A DNA stretch of 64,000 nucleotides from Avrilella dinanensis. Lineage in GTDB: Bacteria; Bacteroidota; Bacteroidia; Flavobacteriales; Flavobacteriaceae. The position numbers were made by a program, and so were the translations under genes. Under the pieces are notes generated by a model. The model did not search any database. It saw only the letters and a list, made by a program, of their open reading frames with translations, and was not told the origin of the DNA. The stretch spans positions 2,035,215-2,099,214 of the forward strand of contig NZ_NIPO01000001.1 in the NCBI RefSeq assembly GCF_002807015.1, written 5' to 3'. Positions within the stretch are counted from its first letter, which is position 1, and each line of letters begins with the position of its first letter. This document shows, one piece after another, positions 1 through 8,747 of this stretch.

Positions 1-559
1 CAACTACTTTAAACTTCTTACTTTTTACAGCTTCCACATCAACTAACTTTAAATTTAAAACCTCGTCAATGTGTCTGTCCATATAATCGTTGATTTCTGT
101 GATTTTTCCTAAGTTATCAACTTCTGCAAAATTGAAATTATCTGATTCGGCAATTTCTAAAATCAAAGCTCCTTCAGCACCGCTTAAAAATTCGCCTTTG
201 TTGTTCAATAATTTTAAAGCATTCCATTGTTTAGGGTTGTGCGACGCAGTTAAAATGATTCCGCCATCGGCTTTTTCCATCGGTACGGCAACTTCCACAG
301 TTGGGGTGGTTGATAATCCTAAATCAATTACATTAATTCCTAAACCAATCAAGGTTTGCATGACCAACTGATGAATCATAGGACCAGAAATACGGGCATC
401 GCGACCAATTACAATGGTTAATTTATCTTTTTGTAAACTATTTTTTAAGAACGTTCCGTAAGCCGAGGCAAATTTTACCGCATCAATAGGGGTTAAATTA
501 TCGCCAACGTTTCCACCGATAGTTCCGCGAATTCCGGATATAGATTTTATTAGGGTCAT
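1..559 (-). CDS. glmM: phosphoglucosamine mutase GlmM, N-terminal part (cut by window edge)
   Basis: Reading the minus strand from the ATG at 559 gives about 186 codons that run off the left edge, starting MTLIKSISGIRGTIGGNVGD. The active-site phosphoserine loop TASHNP lies near residue 105, and GRDARISG near residue 52. Both are typical of the alpha-D-phosphohexomutase superfamily, which interconverts glucosamine-6-phosphate and glucosamine-1-phosphate for peptidoglycan and LPS precursors in the cytoplasm. Bacteroidota usually have one or two such genes, and a phosphomannomutase role cannot be excluded without the C-terminus. A TATATTTG -7-like box lies on the minus strand at 584-591. The gene is single and convergent with nothing visible here. 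Confidence 0.85.
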   Translation of the reverse strand, partial: MTLIKSISGIRGTIGGNVGDNLTPIDAVKFASAYGTFLKNSLQKDKLTIVIGRDARISGPMIHQLVMQTLIGLGINVIDLGLSTTPTVEVAVPMEKADGGIILTASHNPKQWNALKLLNNKGEFLSGAEGALILEIAESDNFNFAEVDNLGKITEINDYMDRHIDEVLNLKLVDVEAVKSKKFKVV

Positions 560-685
560 TTATTTTTAAATTTTGTTTGAAAACAAATATAAAAATTCCT
601 TTGTGAATTAAAGTAAAAGGTAGGTTGAAAAATATTTACCCAAAGAAATTGTTTTTACGAAAAAGTTAAAACAGATAACTTATAT

Positions 686-925
686 CTATACATTGAGCTT
701 GCTTTTTATTTCAGCTGAAAACTCTTCTTGGGTTTTGGTACTTAAGCCACTTTCCTCTCCTTTTTTAATTTTCATTCGCACATAGTCATAGTAAGCCTCT
801 TGTTCGCGTGCTTGTTTAATCAAATAGTTTACGGCTTCGCTTTTACTGCTAAACTCTTCATTTTTAACCTGATCTTTTAGCCACTCATCATTTTTTTGTG
901 CTAATGTTATACTTTGTCGTGTCAT
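686..925 (-). CDS. ParD-like antitoxin (orphan, no toxin beside it)
   Basis: This 79-residue protein has the ribbon-helix-helix start of ParD/CopG antitoxins (MTRQSITLAQKNDEWLKDQV), then the helix SSKSEAVNYLIKQARE that is typical of ParD, and a charged tail that would bind a ParE-type toxin. It would normally repress its own promoter and neutralise ParE. The partner toxin normally follows the antitoxin immediately, but only about 126 bp without an open frame separate it from glmM, so it appears to be an orphan or the remnant of a pair. A perfect palindrome just upstream (940-959) is the likely operator. Confidence 0.75.
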   Translation of the reverse strand: MTRQSITLAQKNDEWLKDQVKNEEFSSKSEAVNYLIKQAREQEAYYDYVRMKIKKGEESGLSTKTQEEFSAEIKSKLNV

Positions 926-939
926 AATTTAATAGTTTA

Positions 940-959
940 TTGGTGTAAATATACACCAA
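940..959. promoter_or_regulatory. palindromic operator upstream of the ParD-like gene
   Basis: TTGGTGTA and TACACCAA form perfect 8-bp arms around AATA, centred about 25 bp upstream of the antitoxin start and overlapping a TATATTTA -7-like element on the minus strand. Ribbon-helix-helix antitoxins bind such inverted repeats to autoregulate. The symmetry is seen; the operator function is inferred. Confidence 0.55.
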
Positions 960-1029
960 AATAATTGAAAAATAAACCCTTAAAATAAAAAAGCAAAGGG
1001 TTTTATTAGCGATTGCCCATAATGTTACT

Positions 1030-1037
1030 TACTTTTG
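1030..1037 (+). promoter_or_regulatory. -7-like box for the ACP phosphodiesterase-like gene
   Basis: TACTTTTG fits the Bacteroidota -7 consensus TANNTTTG and lies 28 bp before the ATG at 1066. No clear TTG -33 element is found at the right distance. Confidence 0.35.
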
Positions 1038-1065
1038 ACTTTAAGACATTAAGACTTAATTTATT

Positions 1066-1659
1066 ATGAATTTTCTGGCACATATTTATCTTTCGGGCGA
1101 CAATCCTCGCATACAAATCGGCAATTTTATGGGCGACGGCATTCGCGGGAAAGATTATCTGCGTTTTCATTCCGATATTCAAACAGGGGTTTTACTTCAT
1201 CGACAGATTGATACTTTTACCGATGCACACCCAGTTTTCCGGCAATCAAAGCATCGGTTAGTGCCTGTTTACAATCACTTTTCGGGAATTATCGTCGATA
1301 TGTTTTACGACCATTTTTTGGCGAAGAATTGGGCAAAATACAGTAATGTTCCTTTGCTCACTTTTACCAATCAGTTTTACGGAGCTTTGCTGTGCCATTA
1401 CGACGATTTGAATGACAAAACCAAATATCTTATTCCTCATATGACCAAAAACAACTGGTTGTATAACTACCAATATATTGACTATTTAGAGAAAATTCTG
1501 CAACAAATGGAAAACCGTTTTTCGCACTCGTCCAATATGCATCAATCGGTGCGGGAACTAAGGGAATATTACACTGAGTTTGAAGAAGAATTTACCATTT
1601 TCTTTACTGAGTTATCTACGTTTGCACAGAGAAAGTTAGAAAATCTGCGTTCAGAATAA
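1066..1659 (+). CDS. ACP phosphodiesterase family protein (AcpH/DUF479)
   Basis: This 197-residue protein starts MNFLAHIYLSGDNP, keeps the family signatures GNFMGDGIRGKD, LHRQIDTFTDAHP and DMFYDHFLAKNW, and matches the usual AcpH length (about 190-200). Family members are divergent HD-like metal-dependent hydrolases; E. coli AcpH removes the 4'-phosphopantetheine arm from acyl carrier protein. The conserved His and Asp residues in those motifs are the probable metal ligands. It stands alone, between the divergent antitoxin and the convergent FUSC gene. The function in Bacteroidota is inferred from the family. Confidence 0.8.
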   Translation: MNFLAHIYLSGDNPRIQIGNFMGDGIRGKDYLRFHSDIQTGVLLHRQIDTFTDAHPVFRQSKHRLVPVYNHFSGIIVDMFYDHFLAKNWAKYSNVPLLTFTNQFYGALLCHYDDLNDKTKYLIPHMTKNNWLYNYQYIDYLEKILQQMENRFSHSSNMHQSVRELREYYTEFEEEFTIFFTELSTFAQRKLENLRSE

Positions 1660-1921
1660 ATTTAAATGTTATTCTTAAATATTGAATACAACACTGTAAT
1701 TAAAATTAACGTTATGCTCGCCATGCTGTAAGTATCTTTAGTAGATTCCTATCAGAAATCGAAGATTCGACGAAATCAATGACAAATTTGAATAGAATGA
1801 CATACGTCTTGTTTAAAGGGTTTATAGCAGGATTTAAAAATGTATAATTATTTGATGTCTCCTGTTTTTGCCATACGAATTTCAATTACTTGTATAAAAT
1901 CTGTGCATCTGTGGCTAAAAA
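1660..1921. other. intergenic stretch with a degenerate repeat remnant
   Basis: There is no credible gene here. Around 1735-1805 the sequence resembles a worn copy of the dispersed GTCATTCC/GAATGACA palindromic repeat seen elsewhere in the window (imperfect ATTCCTATCAG, GATTCGACG and AGAATGACAT segments). It lies between convergent genes. Confidence 0.3.
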
Positions 1922-4180
1922 CTATCCGAAAATAGCTTTTTTCCTTTTTTTGTTTTCTCTGAGTTCCTTGCGTTTTTCTTCAATTTTCTGTGCAGTATTG
2001 AATAGCTTTTCCGATAAACTAATCATCCAGACTAACTGGTCGATAACTAACTGAGATTCTTCCAACAGCTGTATTCTTTTTTCGGGGTCGTCAACGGTAG
2101 ATTCCAATTCTTCCCGTTTAATTTTTTTCAAAGTAGAAAAACCGGTTTCAAAATCTTTGGTAATTTCTATTTTGATATTTTCTCTCGGATTTTCCTCCAA
2201 TAATTCAGAAGTTTTGTTCAGGTTATCAACGATTTGGTCCATTACGATGTTAAACGCATTAGACGCTTTGGTAGTCGTGTGCGACTGAATGTAGGTTCCT
2301 ATACTCGCATTTGCCGAAAGCAACGCCTGATTCAGCACTACCATTTCGTATAGCTCTGCCCGGTATTTTTGTTTAGATTTCGGTTCCTGAACCATTCGCT
2401 GAAAAGATGACATCAGGTTTCCTACTTCGGTATAGGCATATTTCCGGGCGATTTTATAAGCCGTTGTCGGTTCGCCTTTTACGTTGTAATAAGTTTTTAT
2501 TTCAGTAACAAAATTCTTATTTGCCGTAAGCGTTTCTTTCAGATGATACCTGATTTTCAGAAATTCCCACGATGGCCAAAGCAAATGAGTCGCAGCAAAT
2601 GCCAGAATAGCACCGATAACCGTGTCTGTAATACGGTAAACGACCATATCTTCAACATTGGGCGTTATAAAACCGTACAACAAAGCTACGCACAAAGTGA
2701 TAAAAGTTACTCCAAGCGAATATTTAGAATACGCCATCCAATAACCTAAAATCATAGAAACCAATGTAAGCAATATGATAATTGTATCATTTTTAATAAA
2801 ATACAAAACACCAAACGCTATCAAACAGCCCAGAATCGTACCCAAAACCCGGTCTTTCGAGCGTTGCTTGGTCAGCCCGTAACCCGGTCGCATAATCACG
2901 ATAATGGTCATCAATATCCAGTATTCTTTCTGTAAAAGTAATATCTCGCCCAAAGCGTAACCGGCAATAATGGTAATCGTCAGCCGAAGCGAATGACGGA
3001 ATATACTCGAATTGAAATTCAAATTTTCCTTGATAGATTCCACCCTATAATGCTGCGGACTCAGGAACTTTTCTAAATCTTTGTATTTCCCTCGCAGCTG
3101 GTCGGCATTTACCCGCTGTTTGTACACCCGTTCCAATCCTTTTACCTTTTGTATCTGCTTTTCCGCATAATGTAATACGTTGGAAAAAACGATGTACTTA
3201 TTAGAAGTCGGCGTCAGATTATTTTTGGCTACATATTCTTCAAAACGATTTTTCAACGATTTGAAATCTCCAATCAGATTGACGGGCGAATGGTATCTTT
3301 TATTAGCTTTAATATGATAGGACAACTCATGCAATGTGAGTGCCATGTGCCGTGCCATATTCTGGTATTCCGTAATCAACCCGGGTTCATCTGCATACAT
3401 TTCCCTGATTTGTGCGTGGTTAAAGACATTGGTGCTCGACAGCTCCATCATTTCAACCAACGAGGACAAGGCGATGAGCAATTTGCGGTTGTTGCTCGTA
3501 TCTTTAATATGGCTTTTGTTGTGTACCAGAAAATTACGAATATTTTCATGCAACTCATTCAACTGAATTTGCAAATCGAGCTGTTGTTTGGTTAACTCCT
3601 CCGTATCTGCATCTTCCGACCACAATTTGGTTCGGATATCAAGGTAATCGCCGGTTTTGTCGATACAATTTGCCAATTCCAGATTGACATATCGTTTAGG
3701 TTTTACGAGGTAAAACAAAAGTGAAATCAATGTGTATAACAATCCGCCGCCTAATAAATATGCACAATAATAAAATAATTCCCAGCCCGTATAATCATAC
3801 ACAAAAGCTAAACTGATTGTCAGCAAAATACTGAAGGATAGCAAGCTGGCACGATAACCATATACCGTAATTATACTTGCAGAAAAAAGCAAAAGAGCAA
3901 AAAACGGATAAAAAATCCACCGATAAGGCACCATGCTGCATAATAGAAAAGTGACTAACGCAATGAGCACACTACCGAGCAATAATCCTTTAAACTTGTG
4001 ACCGAAGCTACCAACTACATCTGTTGCAGAAGTCAGCAAAACACCCATCGAAATGGCAAACGGTATGCTGTATCCGTCGGTATTCACAAAGATAAAAAAC
4101 GGCAAAGCCGCCGCCAAAGTTATTTTGACAGAATCGGTAAGGTGGTTATCTCCGACTTTTTTGACTAAATCCTGATACAT
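1922..4180 (-). CDS. FUSC family inner-membrane transporter (YccS-like)
   Basis: This 752-residue protein has the two-half layout of the FUSC/YccS family: a hydrophobic cluster at about residues 20-165, a soluble helical region at about 170-400, a second cluster at about 400-540 that includes the family-typical WILMTIIVIMRPGYGLTKQR and RVLGTILGC, and a helical, charged C-terminus. The family is linked to export of aromatic acids and other small molecules across the inner membrane (AaeB/FusC relatives); the substrate here is unknown. A TAGCTTTG -7-like box lies on the minus strand at 4205-4212. It is divergent from def and not in an operon. Confidence 0.85.
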   Translation of the reverse strand: MYQDLVKKVGDNHLTDSVKITLAAALPFFIFVNTDGYSIPFAISMGVLLTSATDVVGSFGHKFKGLLLGSVLIALVTFLLCSMVPYRWIFYPFFALLLFSASIITVYGYRASLLSFSILLTISLAFVYDYTGWELFYYCAYLLGGGLLYTLISLLFYLVKPKRYVNLELANCIDKTGDYLDIRTKLWSEDADTEELTKQQLDLQIQLNELHENIRNFLVHNKSHIKDTSNNRKLLIALSSLVEMMELSSTNVFNHAQIREMYADEPGLITEYQNMARHMALTLHELSYHIKANKRYHSPVNLIGDFKSLKNRFEEYVAKNNLTPTSNKYIVFSNVLHYAEKQIQKVKGLERVYKQRVNADQLRGKYKDLEKFLSPQHYRVESIKENLNFNSSIFRHSLRLTITIIAGYALGEILLLQKEYWILMTIIVIMRPGYGLTKQRSKDRVLGTILGCLIAFGVLYFIKNDTIIILLTLVSMILGYWMAYSKYSLGVTFITLCVALLYGFITPNVEDMVVYRITDTVIGAILAFAATHLLWPSWEFLKIRYHLKETLTANKNFVTEIKTYYNVKGEPTTAYKIARKYAYTEVGNLMSSFQRMVQEPKSKQKYRAELYEMVVLNQALLSANASIGTYIQSHTTTKASNAFNIVMDQIVDNLNKTSELLEENPRENIKIEITKDFETGFSTLKKIKREELESTVDDPEKRIQLLEESQLVIDQLVWMISLSEKLFNTAQKIEEKRKELRENKKRKKAIFG

Positions 4181-4318
4181 AGCTGTTTTTAACTAAGCAA
4201 TATACAAAGCTATGAAATTACACACAGTAAAATCACAGTAAGCAAAAATAAATTTATACCCCCACTAAGTCGTATAAAATCACTACTTTTGTCGTCTGAT
4301 TTTTAAATACAACGAAAG

Positions 4319-4906
4319 ATGATTTTACCTATTGTCGGCTACGGCGACCCTATCCTCAGAAAAAAATGTGAAGATATTGATGCAGATTATCCGAATATCA
4401 ATGCACTTGTTGATGATATGTTTGAAACCATGCGACACGCTTCGGGTGTGGGATTGGCAGCACCTCAGGTCGGGTTAGGCATCAGGTTGTTTGTGGTAGA
4501 TTGCAGTCCTTTCGGAGAAGATGATGATTTATCGCCCGAAGAACAGGATTACCTGCGTACTTTTCAACGTACTTTTATCAATGCCAGAATCACAAAAGAA
4601 GAAGGCAAAGAATGGAGCTTTAACGAAGGTTGCCTGAGCATACCGGGTGTGCGGGAAAACGTCAAACGTAAGCCTGTTGTAACCATCGAATATCTGGACG
4701 AAAATTTCAAAAAACATACCGAAACATTAGACGGATATGCCGCCAGAGTGGTTCAGCATGAATATGACCATATTGAAGGCGTACTTTTTACCGATAAATT
4801 ATCTGGATTGAAAAAAAAGCTAAACAACAAGAAATTGCAAAATATCATGGACGGAAAAGTCTTTACCGACTACAAAATGAAATTAGCCAACAAAAGGAGT
4901 AAATAA
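4319..4906 (+). CDS. def: peptide deformylase
   Basis: It removes the N-formyl group from nascent proteins at the ribosome. All three diagnostic motifs are present: GVGLAAPQVG (motif 1), EGCLSIPG with the metal-binding Cys (motif 2), and HEYDHIEG (HExxH, two metal His plus the catalytic Glu). The length of 195 aa is normal, and an insertion of about 15 residues before motif 2 is common in Bacteroidota. A TACTTTTG -7-like box at 4284-4291 precedes it. The DUF5606 gene, mazG and a transporter follow in the same direction. Confidence 0.97.
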   Translation: MILPIVGYGDPILRKKCEDIDADYPNINALVDDMFETMRHASGVGLAAPQVGLGIRLFVVDCSPFGEDDDLSPEEQDYLRTFQRTFINARITKEEGKEWSFNEGCLSIPGVRENVKRKPVVTIEYLDENFKKHTETLDGYAARVVQHEYDHIEGVLFTDKLSGLKKKLNNKKLQNIMDGKVFTDYKMKLANKRSK

Positions 4907-4964
4907 TTTTTTTGTATATTAATTTCTTATTAAGATATTTGCTGTCTTTAAAAATAAAAAAATC

Positions 4965-5558
4965 ATGAACGTAGAAAAAATTTTAGCCATATCAGGCAAG
5001 CCGGGATTATACGAATTGAAAATTCAAACAAGAACAGGATTCGTAGCAGAGTCGCTTGCCGACAAGAAAAAAATTAATGTAGGATTGAGAAGCAACGTAA
5101 GTTTGCTTTCTGAAATTTCGATATATACCAATACAGGCGAAATCAAATTATTTGAAATTTTTGCCCGTATTGCCAAAAAAGAAAACGACCAGGAAGCCGT
5201 TTCCCACAAAGAAAGTGAAAGCACGCTCTCTACTTATTTTACTGAAATCGTGCCAGATTACGACACAGACCGCGTGTATATTTCTGATATTCGAAAAGTA
5301 TTAAACTGGTACAATGTTATCCAAAAATCCGGCTTAGCAGGTGTTTTCAGCACTGCGTTGAAACAAGCAGAAGAAAAAGCCCAGGAGGAAAATAAGGAAA
5401 CAGAAAAAAAGAAACCTGCTTCTAAAAAAGCAACTGAAACCAAAAAAACAGCAGAAAAAAAAGAAACCAAGAAGGCAAACGAAGAGAAAAAAACAGCTGC
5501 AAAACCAAAAACAACTACCGCAAAGAAAACAACGGCAAAAGCAAAAAAAGAAGACTGA
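4965..5558 (+). CDS. DUF5606 protein with lysine-rich tail
   Basis: The N-terminal ~130 residues (MNVEKILAISGKPGLYELKI onward) match the DUF5606 family found next to def and mazG in Flavobacteriia. The C-terminal ~65 residues are almost wholly Lys, Ala, Thr and Glu, with repeated KKT/AKK units like a histone-H1 or nucleic-acid-binding tail. The function is unknown; the basic tail suggests contact with RNA, DNA or ribosomes, but that is inference. It lies 58 bp after def and is followed by a terminator and mazG. Confidence 0.8.
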   Translation: MNVEKILAISGKPGLYELKIQTRTGFVAESLADKKKINVGLRSNVSLLSEISIYTNTGEIKLFEIFARIAKKENDQEAVSHKESESTLSTYFTEIVPDYDTDRVYISDIRKVLNWYNVIQKSGLAGVFSTALKQAEEKAQEENKETEKKKPASKKATETKKTAEKKETKKANEEKKTAAKPKTTTAKKTTAKAKKED

Positions 5559-5571
5559 TAATTATTTACTC

Positions 5572-5599
5572 AATCCTGCTTAACCGGCAGGATTTTTTT
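5572..5599 (+). terminator. rho-independent terminator after DUF5606 gene
   Basis: AATCCTGC pairs with GCAGGATT across a 7-nt loop and is followed by a run of T. It lies between the DUF5606 stop and the mazG start, so it may attenuate rather than fully end transcription. Confidence 0.75.
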
Positions 5600-5611
5600 C
5601 CTTATAAAGAC

Positions 5612-6397
5612 ATGCCCAACAACAGAACACAGCAATTACAAGCGTTTGAAAGACTTTTAGACATTATGGACGACCTGCGGGAAAAATGTCCGTGGGATAA
5701 AAAACAAACCTTTCAAAGTCTTCGGAATCTGACCATTGAAGAAGTCTATGAGCTCGGCGATGCTATTGTTGAAAATGACATGGAGGAAATCAGGAAAGAA
5801 CTGGGCGACGTACTGTTGCACATTGTGTTTTATGCAAAAATGGGCTCAGAAACCAACACTTTCGATATGGCAGATGTTTGCAACAGCATTTGTGATAAAT
5901 TGATTGCTCGTCACCCACACATTTACGGCGACGTTCAGGTCGAAAATGAAGAAGACGTCAAGAAAAACTGGGAAAAGCTCAAACTGAAAGAAGGTAATAA
6001 ATCTGTACTTTCGGGCGTACCGAAAAGCCTGCCTGCGATGGTCAAGGCTACCCGGATACAGGACAAAGTCAAAGGTGTTGGTTTTGATTGGGATAATGCC
6101 AAACAAGTTTGGGAAAAAGTGGAAGAAGAAATGGAAGAATTCAAAGCCGAAGTAAAGCAAAACAATCACGACAAAATGGAATCTGAACTGGGCGATGTGT
6201 TTTTCTCATTGATTAATTATGCCCGTTTTATGAACATTCACCCGGAAGATGCTTTGGAAAAAACCAATCGGAAATTCATCAGCAGATTCCAGCAAATGGA
6301 AAAAGCTATACAATCTGACCACAAAAACATCAGTGATTTATCTCTTCAGCAATTAGATGAATATTGGGCTAAAGCGAAAGCCACAGAAAACTTGTAA
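5612..6397 (+). CDS. mazG: nucleoside triphosphate pyrophosphohydrolase MazG
   Basis: It hydrolyses (d)NTPs to the monophosphate and pyrophosphate, cleaning the nucleotide pool. The 261-residue protein has two tandem MazG domains. The first carries EEVYELGDAI and the E-x2-ELGDVLLH motif (about residues 50-72); the second carries EEEMEEFKAEV and SELGDVFFSLINYAR (about 175-210). Length and order match E. coli MazG. It follows a terminator hairpin and ends 25 bp before the SulP gene. Confidence 0.95.
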   Translation: MPNNRTQQLQAFERLLDIMDDLREKCPWDKKQTFQSLRNLTIEEVYELGDAIVENDMEEIRKELGDVLLHIVFYAKMGSETNTFDMADVCNSICDKLIARHPHIYGDVQVENEEDVKKNWEKLKLKEGNKSVLSGVPKSLPAMVKATRIQDKVKGVGFDWDNAKQVWEKVEEEMEEFKAEVKQNNHDKMESELGDVFFSLINYARFMNIHPEDALEKTNRKFISRFQQMEKAIQSDHKNISDLSLQQLDEYWAKAKATENL

Positions 6398-6422
6398 TAT
6401 TTCCCATATCGTTTCTTAGACT

Positions 6423-7952
6423 ATGCAAAAGATTTTAAACCTGTTTGACTTAAAACGGGAGATCAATTATAAAAATGAAGTTTTAGCAGGATTAACTGTT
6501 GCGATGACAATGATTCCGGAATCGCTGTCGTTTGCTATTCTGGCAGGACTTTCTCCTTTAACCGGACTTTATGCTGCTTTTTTGATGGGATTGGTCACAG
6601 CGATTTTGGGTGGCAGACCCGGAATGGTTTCCGGTGGTGCCGGAGCAACAATCGTCGTTCTGATTGCTTTAGCCGCTTCACATGGTGTGGAATATCTTTT
6701 TGCTGCTGTGGTCCTGGCAGGGATTTTACAATTGCTAGTTGGAATTTTCAAACTTGGAAAATTTGTTCGCTTAATTCCTCAACCTGTGATGTATGGTTTT
6801 CTGAATGGTCTTGCCGTAATTATTTTTATGGCACAAATTGCTCAGTTTAAAATTACAGAAAACGGAACAACAAACTGGATTCAAGGTTCTGCATTATACC
6901 TTATGGCAGGATTAACTCTACTTACTATTTTGATAGTTATCCTTTTACCTAAAATTACCAAAGCTATTCCTGCGTCTTTGGTCGCCATTATCGTGGTGTT
7001 CGGGATTGTATATTTCTTCGACATAGATACCAAAAAAGTGCTTGATATTGCTTCTGTCAGCGGTTCATTACCATCGTTTCATATTCCTGGAATCCCGTGG
7101 ACATTAAAAACATTGCAAATTATCTTTCCTTATGCCTTGATTATGGCAGGCGTAGGATTAATAGAAAGTTTGCTGACTTTGAATATGGTTGATGAAATTA
7201 CCAATACCAAAGGAAAATCTAACCGGGAAGCTACAGCTCAGGGAATTGCGAATATTACCAATGGTTTTTTCGGTGGAATGGGAGGTTGTGCCATGGTAGC
7301 ACAAACCTTGGTTAATATTGGTGCCGGCGGAAGAACCCGATTTTCTGCAGTAGTTGGTGCCATAACTATTCTAATCATTATTTTGGTCGGAGGTCCTGTG
7401 ATAGAGCAAATTCCGATGGCGGCATTAGTTGGCGTAATGATGATGGTGGCAATTGGTACTTTTGAATGGGTAAGCTTTCGGATTTTCAACAAAATGCCCA
7501 AAGCCGATATACTCGTTATGGTTTTGGTTACGTTAGTTACGATATTCCTGCACAATTTAGCTTTGGCGGTATTAATCGGTGTGATTATTTCTGCACTGGT
7601 ATTTGCATGGGAAAGTGCCAAACGCATTCGGGCAAGACGTTATATCGATGATAACGGCATCAAACATTATGATATTTACGGCCCGCTTTTTTTCGGTTCA
7701 ACTACTATATTTTCCGAAAAATTTGACGCAGTAAATGACCCTGACATTGTCGTTATCAGTTTCAGGGAAAGTAGTGTGCTTGATATGTCAGCCATTGAAT
7801 GCCTGAGCAAAATTACGGAACGTTACCGCAAACAAGACAAGAAAATTTATCTCACTTACCTGAGTTTACGCTGCCAGAGAATGATAAAGAATGCCGGAAA
7901 TGTAGTTCAGGTTAATATTATCGATAACCCGGATTCATTACATGAAAAGTAG
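6423..7952 (+). CDS. SulP family anion transporter with STAS domain
   Basis: This 509-residue membrane protein has the SulP opening (EVLAGLTVAMTMIPESLSFAILAGLSPLTGLYAAF), about 10-12 hydrophobic segments up to about residue 405, the GGMGGCAMVAQTLVNIGAGG segment typical of the bacterial subfamily, and a C-terminal STAS-like domain (about 410-505, with FRESSVLDMSAIECL). Family members carry sulfate, bicarbonate or dicarboxylates with a cation; the substrate here cannot be read from sequence. It follows mazG by 25 bp and could be cotranscribed. Confidence 0.9.
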   Translation: MQKILNLFDLKREINYKNEVLAGLTVAMTMIPESLSFAILAGLSPLTGLYAAFLMGLVTAILGGRPGMVSGGAGATIVVLIALAASHGVEYLFAAVVLAGILQLLVGIFKLGKFVRLIPQPVMYGFLNGLAVIIFMAQIAQFKITENGTTNWIQGSALYLMAGLTLLTILIVILLPKITKAIPASLVAIIVVFGIVYFFDIDTKKVLDIASVSGSLPSFHIPGIPWTLKTLQIIFPYALIMAGVGLIESLLTLNMVDEITNTKGKSNREATAQGIANITNGFFGGMGGCAMVAQTLVNIGAGGRTRFSAVVGAITILIIILVGGPVIEQIPMAALVGVMMMVAIGTFEWVSFRIFNKMPKADILVMVLVTLVTIFLHNLALAVLIGVIISALVFAWESAKRIRARRYIDDNGIKHYDIYGPLFFGSTTIFSEKFDAVNDPDIVVISFRESSVLDMSAIECLSKITERYRKQDKKIYLTYLSLRCQRMIKNAGNVVQVNIIDNPDSLHEK

Positions 7953-7996
7953 ATTTTGTATATCCAATAACAAAACATCTGACACCCGGCAAAAAA

Positions 7997-8731
7997 CTAC
8001 CTCAAAATATTATTATTTTCAAACAGTTTTTCTATTGCCTGATAATTTTTCACTTTTACTTTTGACTGAAAAGCCTCGATATGTTTATGATGATGTACGT
8101 CGGTAGCTGCAAAATCATACATATTTTCTTTCAGCAAATAATCGGAAACTTCAGCAATACCATCGCCGTAATATCCGGTAACTGAAAGAACATTCAGCTG
8201 AAATAAACAGCCTGCTTTTTTCAATCGCTGGAATGACGCAAAATCGTTTTTATAGAAATTATAACGCTCCGGGTGTGCTAAAACCGGTTGATAACCTTCT
8301 GATTTTAATTGAAATAATATGTCATATAATCCCATCGGCGGATTGATGTATGACATTTCAACCAACACATAATCATCTTTAATGGTTAATAGTTTTTCCG
8401 ATTGCATTCGCTGCAAAAAACTTTCGTCCATTAAATATTCAGAAGCGGTTCGCAGTTTTACCTGTTGAGCCAATTCCGGAATTTCTATTTTTACTTTTTC
8501 ATATTGTGCAAGAATTCCGTCTTTGGTGTTTTCCCAAACCAAAGGTGTCGTGTGGGGCGATGCAGATAGCTCATCAAAACCAATATCTGTTAATGAATTA
8601 ATCAAAAATTGAGTATCTTCTATCGTTTTAGCTCCATCGTCCAGTCCATATAAAATATGAGAATGAAAATCAAAGGAATCAGCAGGTATAAGCTCTTTCA
8701 GTTGTGGCTTACTTTTAAAAAAATTGAACAT
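7997..8731 (-). CDS. CpsB/YwqE-type tyrosine-protein phosphatase (PHP fold)
   Basis: This 244-residue protein has the metal-binding motifs of the PHP-type CpsB/CapC/YwqE phosphatases: HSHILYGLDDGAKT near the N-terminus, SPHTTP, HPERYNFY, and ATDVHHHKH near the C-terminus. Such enzymes dephosphorylate the tyrosine kinases that control capsule and exopolysaccharide synthesis. No polysaccharide genes are near; it is followed upstream (17 bp) by the Lnb-like gene on the same strand. Confidence 0.88.
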   Translation of the reverse strand: MFNFFKSKPQLKELIPADSFDFHSHILYGLDDGAKTIEDTQFLINSLTDIGFDELSASPHTTPLVWENTKDGILAQYEKVKIEIPELAQQVKLRTASEYLMDESFLQRMQSEKLLTIKDDYVLVEMSYINPPMGLYDILFQLKSEGYQPVLAHPERYNFYKNDFASFQRLKKAGCLFQLNVLSVTGYYGDGIAEVSDYLLKENMYDFAATDVHHHKHIEAFQSKVKVKNYQAIEKLFENNNILR

Positions 8732-8747
8732 CGTGTGTAGTTTTTTG

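Noticed and set aside
3290..3595. Plus-strand frames opposite the FUSC gene
   Set aside because: Shadow frames; composition follows the real gene in another frame.
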